In this document: in pieces, positions 23,901 to 32,900 of the stretch
Layout of the letters: every line of letters starts with the position of its first letter
Numbering within the stretch: the stretch's first letter is position 1
Assembly: GCF_023065955.2 (NCBI RefSeq)
Contig: NW_026622874.1
Location: 29,277,772 to 29,341,771, forward strand
Length of the DNA: 64,000 bases
Reading direction: 5' to 3'
DNA from: Ursus arctos
Taxonomy: Eukaryota > Chordata > Mammalia > Carnivora > Ursidae
Made by a program: the position numbers and the translations under genes
The notes under the pieces: generated by a model
What the model saw: the letters and a program-made list of their open reading frames with translations, nothing else
Databases searched by the model: none
Told to the model about the DNA's origin: nothing

Positions 23901-26439
23901 TGTCTCATTTGATCGCGACCGCACCTGCTGACCGTCTAGGCGCTTTGTCGGCTGTGCGGCGAGTGGCTCAGGGAGGCTCAGGTCAGGGGGTGGGCACAGC
24001 CCTTCAGCTGGACCTGGGCTTCTGCCCCTGGGACCTGTTTGCTCTCCGTGACACCACGCAGTTTCTGGTAATTGCTAACCAGAAATTACCAAGCACGCGT
24101 GCTGTTTGCAGGGAATGCTCAGCTGGGCGGGTCTGTGAGGCTGCACTTCGTCCCTGTCGACCTGAAGCGTTGAAACACTCCGCTTTGAAGATCAAGTATT
24201 TCGAAATTTGAGGTTTCTGTGGCTTCTCATTATGCCTTAACATGATACTTCGAGTATGGTTTACTCATGAGTCCAGATACATAATGACGATTTTGGTGAT
24301 AACCAGAATAGCTGTTGTACATCCCAGATCCTGTTCCTTTCCCCAGGGAGCTGGAAACCAGGGTAAAGTCTCGGCTCTGGTACCAGCTTATGAGATTTTT
24401 GGCTTTCTCTGTCCAGAAGATGGCAGGAAGAGAACCAAGGTCCAAGATCCCGTGACTCCTCTCCTTTCCTGCGACCCAGGCTGGGGAGTGGCACCGAGGT
24501 GCTAACACCGCTTTCTCTTCTCCACCTAGACCAGTGTGGTTAACTACATTGACCAGAGGCCAGCCGCCGAGAAAAGTGCTCAGCTGTTTTTTGTAGTCTT
24601 TGAATGGAAAGATCCTTTCATCCAGAAAGTCCAAGATGTGAGTACTACTTCACGTTGCAAGAGCAGACTCCTTGCGCTGAGCTGTTGGACCCATCCTTGC
24701 AGGCTGTCCTCGTCTCCTTTCGTGCACAGGTTACTTTGTCATTTATGACTTTGTGTCCTCTGCTGTGTTTCACTGGCCTTGCCGTCACAGGACGGGTGGC
24801 CCTGTGAAGGTGGGAGCTTCATCTTTTGTTCACCATCGTTTATCTACCATCTGGCAGGGTGCTTAGCACGGAGTACGTGCTTGATGGTACTGTTAAGTGA
24901 ATGAACCAAGTGGAACGCATGGATTGCATTTAGCTCATGTCTAGATTACGGCTATCGGAAGCCATTCTTTTTTGACGGGTCTCTGTTGGATAATAATCCT
25001 TATTATTTGTTGTCAGAGCAGAAAGGTACAAATAAAAATTAACAGCACGGCAACTAATGCCAGATGCTGACTCCGTCTTGGGGGGGAGGAACGATGGGAC
25101 AGCTTTGCTAAAGGGAAGGGAGACACCACCACCAGAGCCAGGCCCGATCTGCTACTCATGCGCGTTTAGATGATCCCAGCACGTCCTGGTGTGGTCGTGG
25201 CTGAGGGGAAGCGCCGTCCGGGGCCGAGGCCCACACGTGGAGGGTGTGAGTGACCCGAGCTGCCCCGCGACCTCCCCCCCCCCCGGGTGACCCGTGGCCT
25301 GGCAGGGCTGCGCGCCGCGGACCGAGGCAGGGCTCCGGCGGAGGAGCAGCCGCCTTGGCCTCCGCCCGTGCAGCGCGTGAGGACGCGTCTTCCACTCCCG
25401 CTGTTGTTCAGGAGGCGGCGCCCAGCGAGCCGAGCCAAGGCCACGCTCGGAAGAGGCCTGCTTTTGTCGCGCGGTCACTCCGCTTCACCGCAGCCCTGAG
25501 CGGTGGCGCCGGTGTCGCCGTCTTGTGTCTGCGAGCTCTGAGGCTCCCGCTGTCCAAGGTCACCCTGCGGTTACGGTGCTGGGGACTCAGAACTCCCCCG
25601 AGGCGGCCTCGGCCTAGAAGGGGTCGCGGTCAGGGGGAGCGCGGGTGGAAGCCGTGACGGGGCGCATCCCAGGCCGCACGCGGCTGCCGCAGGGGGTTGT
25701 GGGATCGGTGCCTCGGCCGAAGTCGAGAGGGTTTCGGCTTGGTGGTCGGAGAGCAGAGCTGCAAGGGGCCGGGACGGGGCGGTACCCTGGGCCCGGGAAA
25801 GCCTCGCGGGCCGGGCAGCAGAAGGCACAGCCTGGGGCAGGAGTGCGGGCGTGAGACCGTCGCGGGACCGGAGGGAGGGCAGGTTGGAGTAGCTGAGATG
25901 GCACCCAAACGGGAGGAACCGGCCTGATGGCGCGGGTGGAGTTTTGGGGGAAATTTGTCCCAAAGCAAGTTCGCTTACCGTGGGTGAGGCCAGAAATGTC
26001 AGCCTCACTACTGAATATCTGACTTGTGCAAGAGCTTTTTTAAGACACGTTTTTGTCCAGGATCCCTTTATGGTAGGGGCGTGAGTACGTGTCTCAGACT
26101 TGAGCTCTGCACCTTGTATCGTCAGAACGGAGTACAGTTACAGCGCTGTTAGGACCCGGGTGTTTTTCTTGCCACTCCCGTCACTGGGGGTAGGAGGCCC
26201 TCGACAGTCACGCTGACGTGACCTGGGCCTCAGAGCTGAAGCAAACTGATGAGCTTGTGTATGTTGCTGTTTTCCAGATAATCACCGCCAATCCTTGGAA
26301 CACAATCGCCCTTCTCTGCGGGGCCTTCTTGGCGTTATTTAAAGCAGCGGAGTTTGCCAAACTGAGTGTGAAATGGATGATCAAAATTAGGAAGAGATAC
26401 CTGAAAAAAAGAGGTCAGGCGGCAAACCACATAAGCTGA
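14754..26439 (+). CDS. PACC1: PACC1 (TMEM206) proton-activated chloride channel, 5' partial, six exons
   Basis: The joined coding sequence is 14754-14963, 16379-16530, 21178-21320, 22321-22465, 24530-24637 and 26278-26439, all with AG acceptors and GT donors and a continuous frame. It encodes 305 residues, matching residues 46-350 of the 350-residue family protein; the exon for residues 1-45 was not found and should lie left of the window. Known role: homotrimeric anion channel of the plasma membrane and endosomes, opened by extracellular or luminal acid. Visible: TM1 about residues 64-86 (NVFSVLLLFIYLLLM...), a large extracellular domain, TM2 about 305-325, and a basic C-terminus (KIRKRYLKKRG). 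By this count His98, Glu107 and Asp109, implicated in acid gating, and Lys319 in TM2, the anion-selectivity lysine, are all present. Sequons remain at N148, N155 and N190. No frameshift or stop is seen, so the gene appears functional. It is convergent with PPP2R5A. Confidence 0.96.
14964..16378 (+). other. PACC1: PACC1 intron after residue 115
   Basis: GC-rich intron. 15165-15370 resembles antisense L2 (aaggaaggctttgcacag, ggacttgagctgggctttga). Nothing else recognised. Confidence 0.7.
15165..15370 (-). repeat. Possible L2 fragment
   Basis: Similar in text to 14080-14540: acttgagctgggctttgaga, followed by a G-rich stretch. Weak. Confidence 0.4.
16379..16530 (+). CDS. PACC1: PACC1 coding exon, residues 115-165
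   Basis: Acceptor ...ccccgtag, donor gtaact. The exon completes Gly115 and reads in frame to Leu165. It encodes the extracellular stretch IALYPGQAQLLSC and YEVIPPLRSPGQPGD, then two N-glycosylation sequons, NCT at 148 and NYT at 155. Residue 162, which I recall as Asn of a third sequon in the human protein, is Ser here (SSQT). Intron phase 1 on the left, phase 0 on the right. Confidence 0.95.
18080..18810. promoter_or_regulatory. CpG-rich block in PACC1 intron
   Basis: Very GC-rich with many CpG (gccgccgccgccgcgg, ggcgccggtgacgcccgcg). Could be a CpG island acting as an internal promoter or enhancer, or just part of the GC-rich isochore. No TATA-like element or downstream exon seen. Confidence 0.4.
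19540..20700 (+). mobile_element. Old L1 ORF2 fragment, split by a Can-SINE
   Basis: L1 ORF2-like text: 'ccccaaattaatctataaac', 'ggaattcaacaatctag', and after the SINE 'tcaaatttaaagcttccttt' and 'ggaagaaaacatttgtacat'. Left edge approximate. Confidence 0.6.
20314..20515 (+). mobile_element. Can-SINE
   Basis: Starts aggggcgcctgggtggc, has the tRNA-like gatcgagccc box, a C- and T-rich middle and an A tail. Flanked by similar gaaatagagg and gaaatatagg sequence. Confidence 0.9.
20700..20898 (-). mobile_element. Can-SINE
   Basis: Reversed copy: ttttattaattaattagag, purine-rich middle, gaccctgaggtcatgacc, ending gaaccacccaggctcccc. Confidence 0.85.
21178..21320 (+). CDS. PACC1: PACC1 coding exon, residues 166-213
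   Basis: Acceptor tctctgcag, donor gtggcc. Encodes KSALIVQGPREVKKRELVF and the beta-rich extracellular segment through FQEFLH, with the NES sequon at 190. It ends two bases into Ser213 and is completed by the next exon. The frame stays open on both sides of the exon, which produces a long spurious open frame at 20866-21783; only this part is coding. Confidence 0.95.
21321..22320 (+). other. PACC1: PACC1 intron after residue 213 codon start
   Basis: GC-rich intron with no recognisable gene or repeat. A 10-base G run follows 21670. Confidence 0.7.
22321..22465 (+). CDS. PACC1: PACC1 coding exon, residues 213-261
   Basis: Acceptor gtctcccaag, donor gtgggt. Completes Ser213 and encodes PDRVGFMQACESAYSSWKF and then the lysine- and glutamate-rich VKTKEEDGREAVEFRQE. 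It ends on a codon boundary. Part of the extracellular domain. Confidence 0.95.
22466..24529 (+). other. PACC1: PACC1 intron after residue 261
   Basis: About 2 kb. Nothing recognised except AT-richer patches near 22830-22960 and 23760-23910. A perfect short palindromic stretch (ggtaattgctaaccagaaat) lies near 24067. Confidence 0.65.
24530..24637 (+). CDS. PACC1: PACC1 coding exon, residues 262-297
   Basis: Acceptor ctccacctag, donor gtgagt. Thirty-six whole codons, TSVVNYIDQRPAAEKSAQLF followed by FVVFEWKDPFIQKVQD: the final beta-strand segment of the extracellular domain leading to TM2. Phase 0 at both ends, so skipping this exon would keep the frame. Confidence 0.95.
24638..26277 (+). other. 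PACC1: PACC1 last intron
   Basis: Contains an L2- or MIR-like tail at 24830-24905 (gcagggtgcttagcacgg) and a CpG-rich block at 25200-25950. No exon recognised. Confidence 0.7.
25200..25950. promoter_or_regulatory. CpG-rich block in PACC1 last intron
   Basis: Dense CpG (cgccgcgg, gggtcgcggtcagg, ggcgccggtgtcgccg). Unusual so far 3' in a gene. Candidate CpG island or regulatory element; no transcript evidence in the sequence. Confidence 0.4.
26278..26439 (+). CDS. PACC1: PACC1 last coding exon, residues 298-350 (TM2 and C-terminus)
   Basis: Acceptor gctgttttccag; stop TGA at 26437-26439. Encodes TM2 (NTIALLCGAFLALFKAAEF), containing the selectivity lysine at 319 by residue count, and the cytosolic tail WMIKIRKRYLKKRG ending NHIS. 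The stop is followed directly by the 3' UTR. Confidence 0.95.
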   Translation: MITANPWNTIALLCGAFLALFKAAEFAKLSVKWMIKIRKRYLKKRGQAANHIS

Positions 26440-27210
26440 GTGGCCTGTGGTGTTCGTAGAACTGCCCCCGGCGATGGAAGTTCTCGTCACTTCTGGTTTG
26501 GTAAACGGAGCGACCAGCGGCCCTGTGCTCACTGGCAACGGGCCTTGCCGGGAGGAGCAGCCTGCCAGACTGCAGCTTCTAACCTGGCCCCAAAAGAGGA
26601 TGTTTAGAGCCTAATGGAACAGATCCAGTGGAAACCTAAAACCTATTTAAGTATTTAAATTATTAGTGAACGTTTTTGGACGTATGACTAGGGATTGTGG
26701 AAGATGGAATTAGATATGTATCAAGTTTTCTGAAGGTTTGTGAAGCTGCCTTTTTTATTTGTTTTGGTGTATAGTTAAGCTCTAACGAGATAATTAAGGC
26801 TCTACATCTCACCTTAGTTTTTTTTCCCCTGAGGTTTTTAAAGTGGACAGAAGAGAGTGTGATTTTCTGTTTCCCCAGATCCTGACGACGCAGACGCGCA
26901 GGGTAGGCGCACACAGAGGTGGAATCCCGTATGTCCCCGGCGTCATCTGCCGGCTGCGCTGTCTGGCCACGTGCTCTCATTTGTTAAATTTTAAGTGGGA
27001 CTTTTTAAAGCTGCTAGAAACTAGTGCGAAGATTTCTTGCGGCTCGACTAGCCACCTGCCTGTCTGGCTCGAATCTGCTGATGCAGGCGTAGGAGCGCAG
27101 TGAGGAGCATGCGGGAGCACCGGGACGTGTGTGCAGAGGAGGGGCCTACTCGGTGTATTTTGATGATTTTATTAACAGGTAAATAAAAGTTAGGTTAATG
27201 CAAAAGGCCT
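26440..27210 (+). other. PACC1: PACC1 3' UTR (probable)
   Basis: Non-coding sequence after the PACC1 stop. A canonical AATAAA lies at 27183-27188, which would give a 3' UTR of about 0.77 kb. A variant ATTAAA at 28583-28588 could serve a longer form. The cleavage site is inferred, not seen. Confidence 0.6.
27183..27188 (+). promoter_or_regulatory. PACC1: Candidate PACC1 poly(A) signal AATAAA
   Basis: This is the only AATAAA I noticed on the + strand between the PACC1 stop codon and the PPP2R5A 3' end. It sits 744 bases after the stop, in a locally AT-rich context. Confidence 0.5.
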
Positions 27211-28795
27211 CCGCGTGCCAGTATGCGTGTCTGCTAAGTTGGTACGCACCGGTGCGCTCCCATTCTGTGACCTCCACGTAAGTGGCCGCGTGAGCTTGGA
27301 CCCCCGGGATGCATGGATCGGACTCCCAAGGTGCATCATGCCTGCGTCCAAGGAAGGGTAAGTGGCCCAGTCGGGAAGAGTGACAGACAGATGTGCTGCC
27401 ATGACCAAGCCGTGGTCTGTTCCTGTCCAACAAAAGCACCCATCTGAGAAAGGGGCTCTCGGTGTGACCCTCAAAGCCTGCTGCCTGGCTTTTGACAGAG
27501 GTGAGTACTCAGTATTTTTCACATGGTAGCAGTGGGGTGATATTTAAGGTTATGGAAATCGTCTCCAGAGCTTCCAATTATTTCATGCCTTCTGCTTCCA
27601 AAGAGGACTTGGCAACACTTCCTGCATTTTATAACCTGGTTTTAGGTAAAGAGGAAAAACTCAAATGTGCAAGGGGGTCATTCTTATCTCATGTCTAACT
27701 CAGCAAGACACTGTTATTTGATTGAATTACTAAGGATAAACTTGTGCAAAGAATATTCCCTGGTACTTCGCTAAGCCACAGAAGCACGCACATTCAGATG
27801 TGGGCCTAGATCTTGTCTCTCTGTGAAGTCTTTTTTGTAAGGCAAATGCAAAGCCAGGCGTAGCTTAACAGTAGTGGAAAACACGTGTCCGTGTGCATGT
27901 TAAAATATCTCTAAAGAGGACACACCACTTTAATACTTAACTATCTAATAGTTGTTCAAATGCACGTACCGAAACTGCATTTCCTGTACTGTGGAAAGCG
28001 GAGAGACATCTTGCATGCGCTTTAGAGTAAGTAGGTAGTTAGGAAGTGCGCGTTTTTAGCTTGTCAAAGAGAAGACTGACTACAGCTGCAGCCTGTCTGA
28101 GGCCGCTGTGACTGCTTTCGGTGACAGAGATATAAACCTTCCACAGCATTCAGACCTAACCTTCACTTCCTGCCAAGGCAGGGGCTGCCCTTCTGGTCTG
28201 TGTTCTGCAGTAGGACCGCCCTTGCCTTCCTATACTGCCCCGGCTGTCAGGAACCCGGACAGGCCTTGGGTCAGTGCGGAGGACTTGGCAAGAGCACGTT
28301 GATCTGGGTGGCTGGGACAAGGTGGCTATTGGAGACACTACAATATGAGCCATGTACCAAAAGGAAGAGTTTCTCCTGGGGCCGCAGTGGGTGAAAGGAG
28401 TTGCTTTTACAGTGACCGAGGAATCGTGTGCGGGACCCAGGCTAGAGTTTTTCATGAATGCAAAAGAGTGGAAAGTTTACAATAATGTCTAATTTCTGAC
28501 TCGGCCACAGTTTCCCTGCACCTCACCCAGGGAAGTACTGTTTATTATAAATTTTGAGATTTATCCTTGTGGGTCTGTTTTGATTAAAACTGACATTTAA
28601 GGTAATTTGAACCTATTCTCTGAACAGACATGAAGGAATATGAAAGGCTATCCTCAAACTGAGCATTTTATGCAGGCATTCTATAAAACAGATGTACTTT
28701 GGTAAGTGGCTGCAATAGTCGTGTATGTACGAATACAAAAGGGCAGCAGGCTGCTTCTGGGTGCCTCAACTCAGCCAGAAAAAGCAAAGACAACA
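27211..28795. other. PACC1-PPP2R5A intergenic gap
   Basis: Between the probable PACC1 cleavage site and the probable PPP2R5A cleavage site. No coding exon, RNA gene or clear interspersed repeat recognised. Base composition changes from GC-rich to AT-rich across this stretch. It may be partly transcribed as an extended PACC1 3' UTR. Confidence 0.5.
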
Positions 28796-28817
28796 TAGGC
28801 AAAATACAAACATAGAC

Positions 28818-28823
28818 TTTATT
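28818..28823 (-). promoter_or_regulatory. PPP2R5A: PPP2R5A poly(A) signal AATAAA
   Basis: The + strand reads TTTATT at 28818-28823, AATAAA in the direction of PPP2R5A, about 1.04 kb after the stop codon. It is the last clear hexamer before sequence that shows no further 3' UTR character. Confidence 0.6.
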
Positions 28824-29436
28824 AAATGCTGCTCAATCCCCCAATGAAGATCTTTCATTACAAAACAGTTTTCCACACAACTGCAAGAGATTGGAATGGT
28901 ACTCATAACAAAAGAGGTGAGAAATACTTGACCGAGTGAAAACATATAAGACCTCTCTAGAGTCAAGAACTCTACAGGGGAACCTACTGCATTTCCTTTA
29001 AATAAAGCCAGGCAGTGACAGTGAGCGCTCTGCGTCACCACATTGTGGGACTCAGAGCCGCCTTCCCTGGGTCAGGAGGGACTGGAGGAAGGGCAGGTTG
29101 TGAGGACTGGAAAGGTCCTGCCTTCAGCCTTTGGGAGGAAGAGGAGGAATGAACGGAGAGGCAGGCACGGTGTTCGCCTGCGAGGCCTCTGAATCTGGCC
29201 GCATCACGCTGGGGGCTGCAGACGAAGGGGGATAGTCATGAGGAGCCATCTGAAGAATGTGGTTTACTTTCCCAGCTTTTATTTATATTTTGTGCTTTAA
29301 AAAGTCTGGAGATTCAAGCTTCTGCTCAAATTCCAGAGTGCAGTAATATCTCTAATGAAGGCAGGCTTAGGGCAGGTAACTCCCCCCATCATATTTCTGG
29401 GAGCAACAAAGGGAAGGGTAAGGATTACACCTTAGT

Positions 29437-29442
29437 TTTATT
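29437..29442 (-). promoter_or_regulatory. PPP2R5A: Alternative PPP2R5A poly(A) signal AATAAA
   Basis: TTTATT on the + strand, AATAAA on the gene strand, about 0.42 kb after the stop. Use is inferred only. Confidence 0.3.
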
Positions 29443-29858
29443 TTAGGAAATTCTTTTTCCCGGGATGTAACTAAGGTCTGCAGCAATGTGAAAAGCACAT
29501 TATAAAAGGGAAAAATATACAGAGCAGACTATATCTATGTGCAACACAATCAAAAAAAGAATTCAAGTCATAATTCTTACCACTCCCATAATTATCTCAC
29601 TCATATCACAGACGATAAAGTTCATTCATTTCTGTGAAACTTTAGAAGTGACACAATAAATCCATGATTAGACAAAGGTTACAATATACTGCGGCCATGA
29701 TACAGCACAGGGCTATGTTTAGTCCATATTTTTCATTTACAGTTGCCAGAAAAAAAGTTGGCCTTTTAATTATATTATACTGAGAGGTTTGTTTCATAAT
29801 TTTTACATATTTCAAAAAAGTGTACAAAACTGCCTATCCAACGGAGGTGGTGGGCTTT

Positions 29859-29991
29859 TTATTCATCACTTGTATTGCTGAGAATACTGTGCATGTTGTA
29901 AGCACTGTTCTGCTTTTCCAGAGCTTTCTTTAGCTTTAGCTCCTCTAATTTTTTCCATAATTCTTCACGTTCCAATTCCTTCTTCTTCTCT
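29859..29991 (-). CDS. PPP2R5A: PPP2R5A last coding exon 13, residues 443-486
   Basis: Acceptor ttatctacag; stop TAA occupies 29861-29859. Encodes [20 protein letters not shown] then [20 protein letters not shown] and SDE: a charged helix followed by a short tail. The penultimate residue is Asp, where I recall Ala in the human protein. An AATAAA hexamer overlaps the stop codon on the coding strand (29863-29858). Confidence 0.96.
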
Positions 29992-32900
29992 CTGTAGATA
30001 AACCAAAATTTTTATAGTCAGAAACCTTTGAGAGCCCGAAGAAACATGCTGTTTGGCAGTTTGCTGGGGACACATTCACCCTCGTTTCACTTAAATCCCT
30101 TTACTAAAGCATTTGAGGCCAATTACCTGGAGGACCTAATGAAACTCACTGTCACTCTCCTGAGTGATTACTACGTCTGAGTTACTCTTTGCTTTCCGCC
30201 ACATATTCTCCCATCCATGACCACTATTGTCACTGGTGCTTTATTACACATTCACTCGCTCACCTAACCCTCTCACAGCCACCAGAGCTGTGACGGTCAT
30301 CCTTTTATGGAGACGGGAGGGTAGCTATGAGGTCAGGCTGGGGCCACTTCCAGGTAGAATCACCTCTCTGGCCACTAACCAGTCTGTATCTTTGACATCC
30401 AATGAAAGCTGAAGTTTGGTAAGAAAACAAAATTCAAAATATTTTTTATGTTTCAACTATTTAATTTCAATTCTAAGAAAAATGCTTCTGAATAACTTGG
30501 ACCAAACTATTCTGAAGGACTACATGAACGTCCTTCAGATGTTTTTGCAGATATGATTATTCTTAGTTATGTGAAATATACGAAATATACAAGTTTAATG
30601 TGATCCTAATCATCTTCTCCCTCATTGCTTCCTAAGGTTTAAACTATGTACCTAATTTCTTTTCCTGTCTGAAAAGTGCTATTTTTTAAAGAGTTATTGA
30701 TGGACTAGGATGGCCCTGAAGAAGAGCTATCCTTGTTCTTGCCACAGGAAAATCCTGATTGGGAATTTATAGTCAGAAGAGATCAGCTTTTCCAAACAAC
30801 AGGTAATGAACTTCTTAGACGTAAGGCAGGTTTGTAAATGCTGCTATGTGCTACCATCCCTAAAATATTTACTGTTGCAAGGAACAAAATCTCAACAGTA
30901 CTGAGCCAGAGACATACCATTATGTGAGCTCCCTCTGACCAAAAAAAAAACCAAAAAAACCACAAACCCCTATGCTGAACTTTAAGATACCACTTTGTTA
31001 AAATGGGCAACTTAAAACTACCACACTGTTGTGCAAAGAGCAGTTGAAGAGTAAAGCTCACTATGGAAGCCCATCTGGACAAAGGATTTTCATAAATACA
31101 TAGATCAAATTGTATCAGTTTGGCATCAGCTGTATTTCATGATGCAGATGCTACCAGACCGATGAAGTCTAAGGCTCAGAATGAGATAAACAGGATTTAT
31201 AATGCACATTAAAATTGTAGTCTAACCCGTAGGGGACTTTTTTATTTGGAAATGACTTAAGAGTTTGAGCATTACAATTTGAAAGTCTCTAATATAACTG
31301 ACTTAAACATTATAATTTTAACTTAGGCAAGACACCTTACTGGACTGAATCACATTCAGCTAACCTGAAGTGTATAGATAACTTGATAATTAAAAATACC
31401 AAATACCTTTGTCTTTCAGCTTTGTATGAGCTAGTAAGGTCATCAAAAAGCTTGCCATTCATTTCCATTAGGGTTTTCAGCACGTTGTATACCAGCGCTA
31501 CAATGGTCCTAAAATGAAAATTAGCAGTGCGGGGTCACAGGAAATGTAACATTATCATCCCTAAATGGTGGCTGATTCACTTAATTCCATCTTAGAGATA
31601 ATAAACTAAGGTGCAAGGGTTAAATAGTTTGCTTAAGGTCACACAGCCAGTGGTGATACAGTCTATCCGATCATATCGTGCTTCAACTCACCTTCACGTC
31701 TGCTCTACAGCCTGCTGTCTCAGCCTGCTGTCTCAAGCTAACAGTAGTAAAGGGCCGGAAAGAGCTATACCTACCGTAACACGTAAGAAACTAGAAAGTC
31801 GGACAAGGATGTTAGAGAGGTTAGAAAGCGTGCACGGTGTGAACACTGCCGGTGTGATCTGAAGCATGGGAGCTTCTCCCCAGGACGGCGCTAACGGCAG
31901 AGGCTCACGCAGCTTCTGCAGATGCTGGGTTGGTCTCCGCACCTGGGTCTGACCACAACGCAGTGCGGAGTGACGCACTAGGTGGTTTCAACTTAAAATT
32001 GCAAATCTTCCTGAAGGGAGGACTAAGAACATACATATACTTACAGTTTTATAAAACTATATGTATATTGAGTACACAACAGAATAGAACTGTGATGTTA
32101 ACCTTGGAATAAGCTCCGAATCTGTATAGGTTAGATCGAAAGACAAAAAGCACAAATACAAGAATAACACAATCAACATAAAAGACTTACGGATTCCAGT
32201 GTTCTTTGGAGATTTTGTACAAACTGCCAAACATAATTGGCAGAATTTTATCAATGTTCTCCTCAATCAAACTAAGAATATATTCATTATTCCAGAAGTA
32301 CAATGCCCTTTCTGCAACCTAAGAAGACATTTAGAAATGTCAAAACTAAAAGAGAAAAAAGAAATAATAGTATAAAAATGGCCTCATTGAAAATATCATA
32401 CCTGAAAATGAGAACTGGATACACACTTGGATATCTGCTTAAAAAGGGGCTCTTCAATTTTTTTGAACTGTGTGGGTTCAATGACATCTAAGATTTCTTC
32501 AATTTCTCCTAAAAACATCACCTAGGTTAAAAAAATTTTCTTTTAAAAAACAACATAAATTACATGGTGTTAACATAGAAAACTACAAACGAGAAGATTA
32601 ACCTACAAATTACACAGTGGACAAAATTAAGGTCTTGATTGTACATACAATTTACTATAACGTTCAGCTATCCCACCAAGTTGCTCTCAAAAAGACCACC
32701 TCTTGCTCGGTAGCAGTGACAACACAGCCAGCCCAAAGAAGCATGTTTGCTTTTTTGTTTTTAAGGATTTTATTTATTTGACAGAGAGAAAGTGGGGTGG
32801 GGTGGGGGCTGCAGAGGAAGAGAGAGAAACAGGCTCCCTGCTGAACAGGGGAGCCTGATGTGGGCTCGATCCCAGAACCCTGGGATCATGACCTGAGCCC

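Larger units (their letters stand above)
28796..29858 (-). other. PPP2R5A: PPP2R5A 3' UTR (probable)
   Basis: About 1.06 kb of AT-rich non-coding sequence from the stop codon to a canonical poly(A) signal. Poly-U and AU stretches are visible on the - strand. The cleavage site is inferred at 15-25 bases beyond the hexamer. A second AATAAA within it (29442-29437) could give a shorter form. Confidence 0.7.

Noticed and set aside
27146..27522. Open frames of 97 and 110 codons on the - strand in the intergenic gap
   Set aside because: Overlapping frames, no recognised family, no splice or repeat support; most likely chance.
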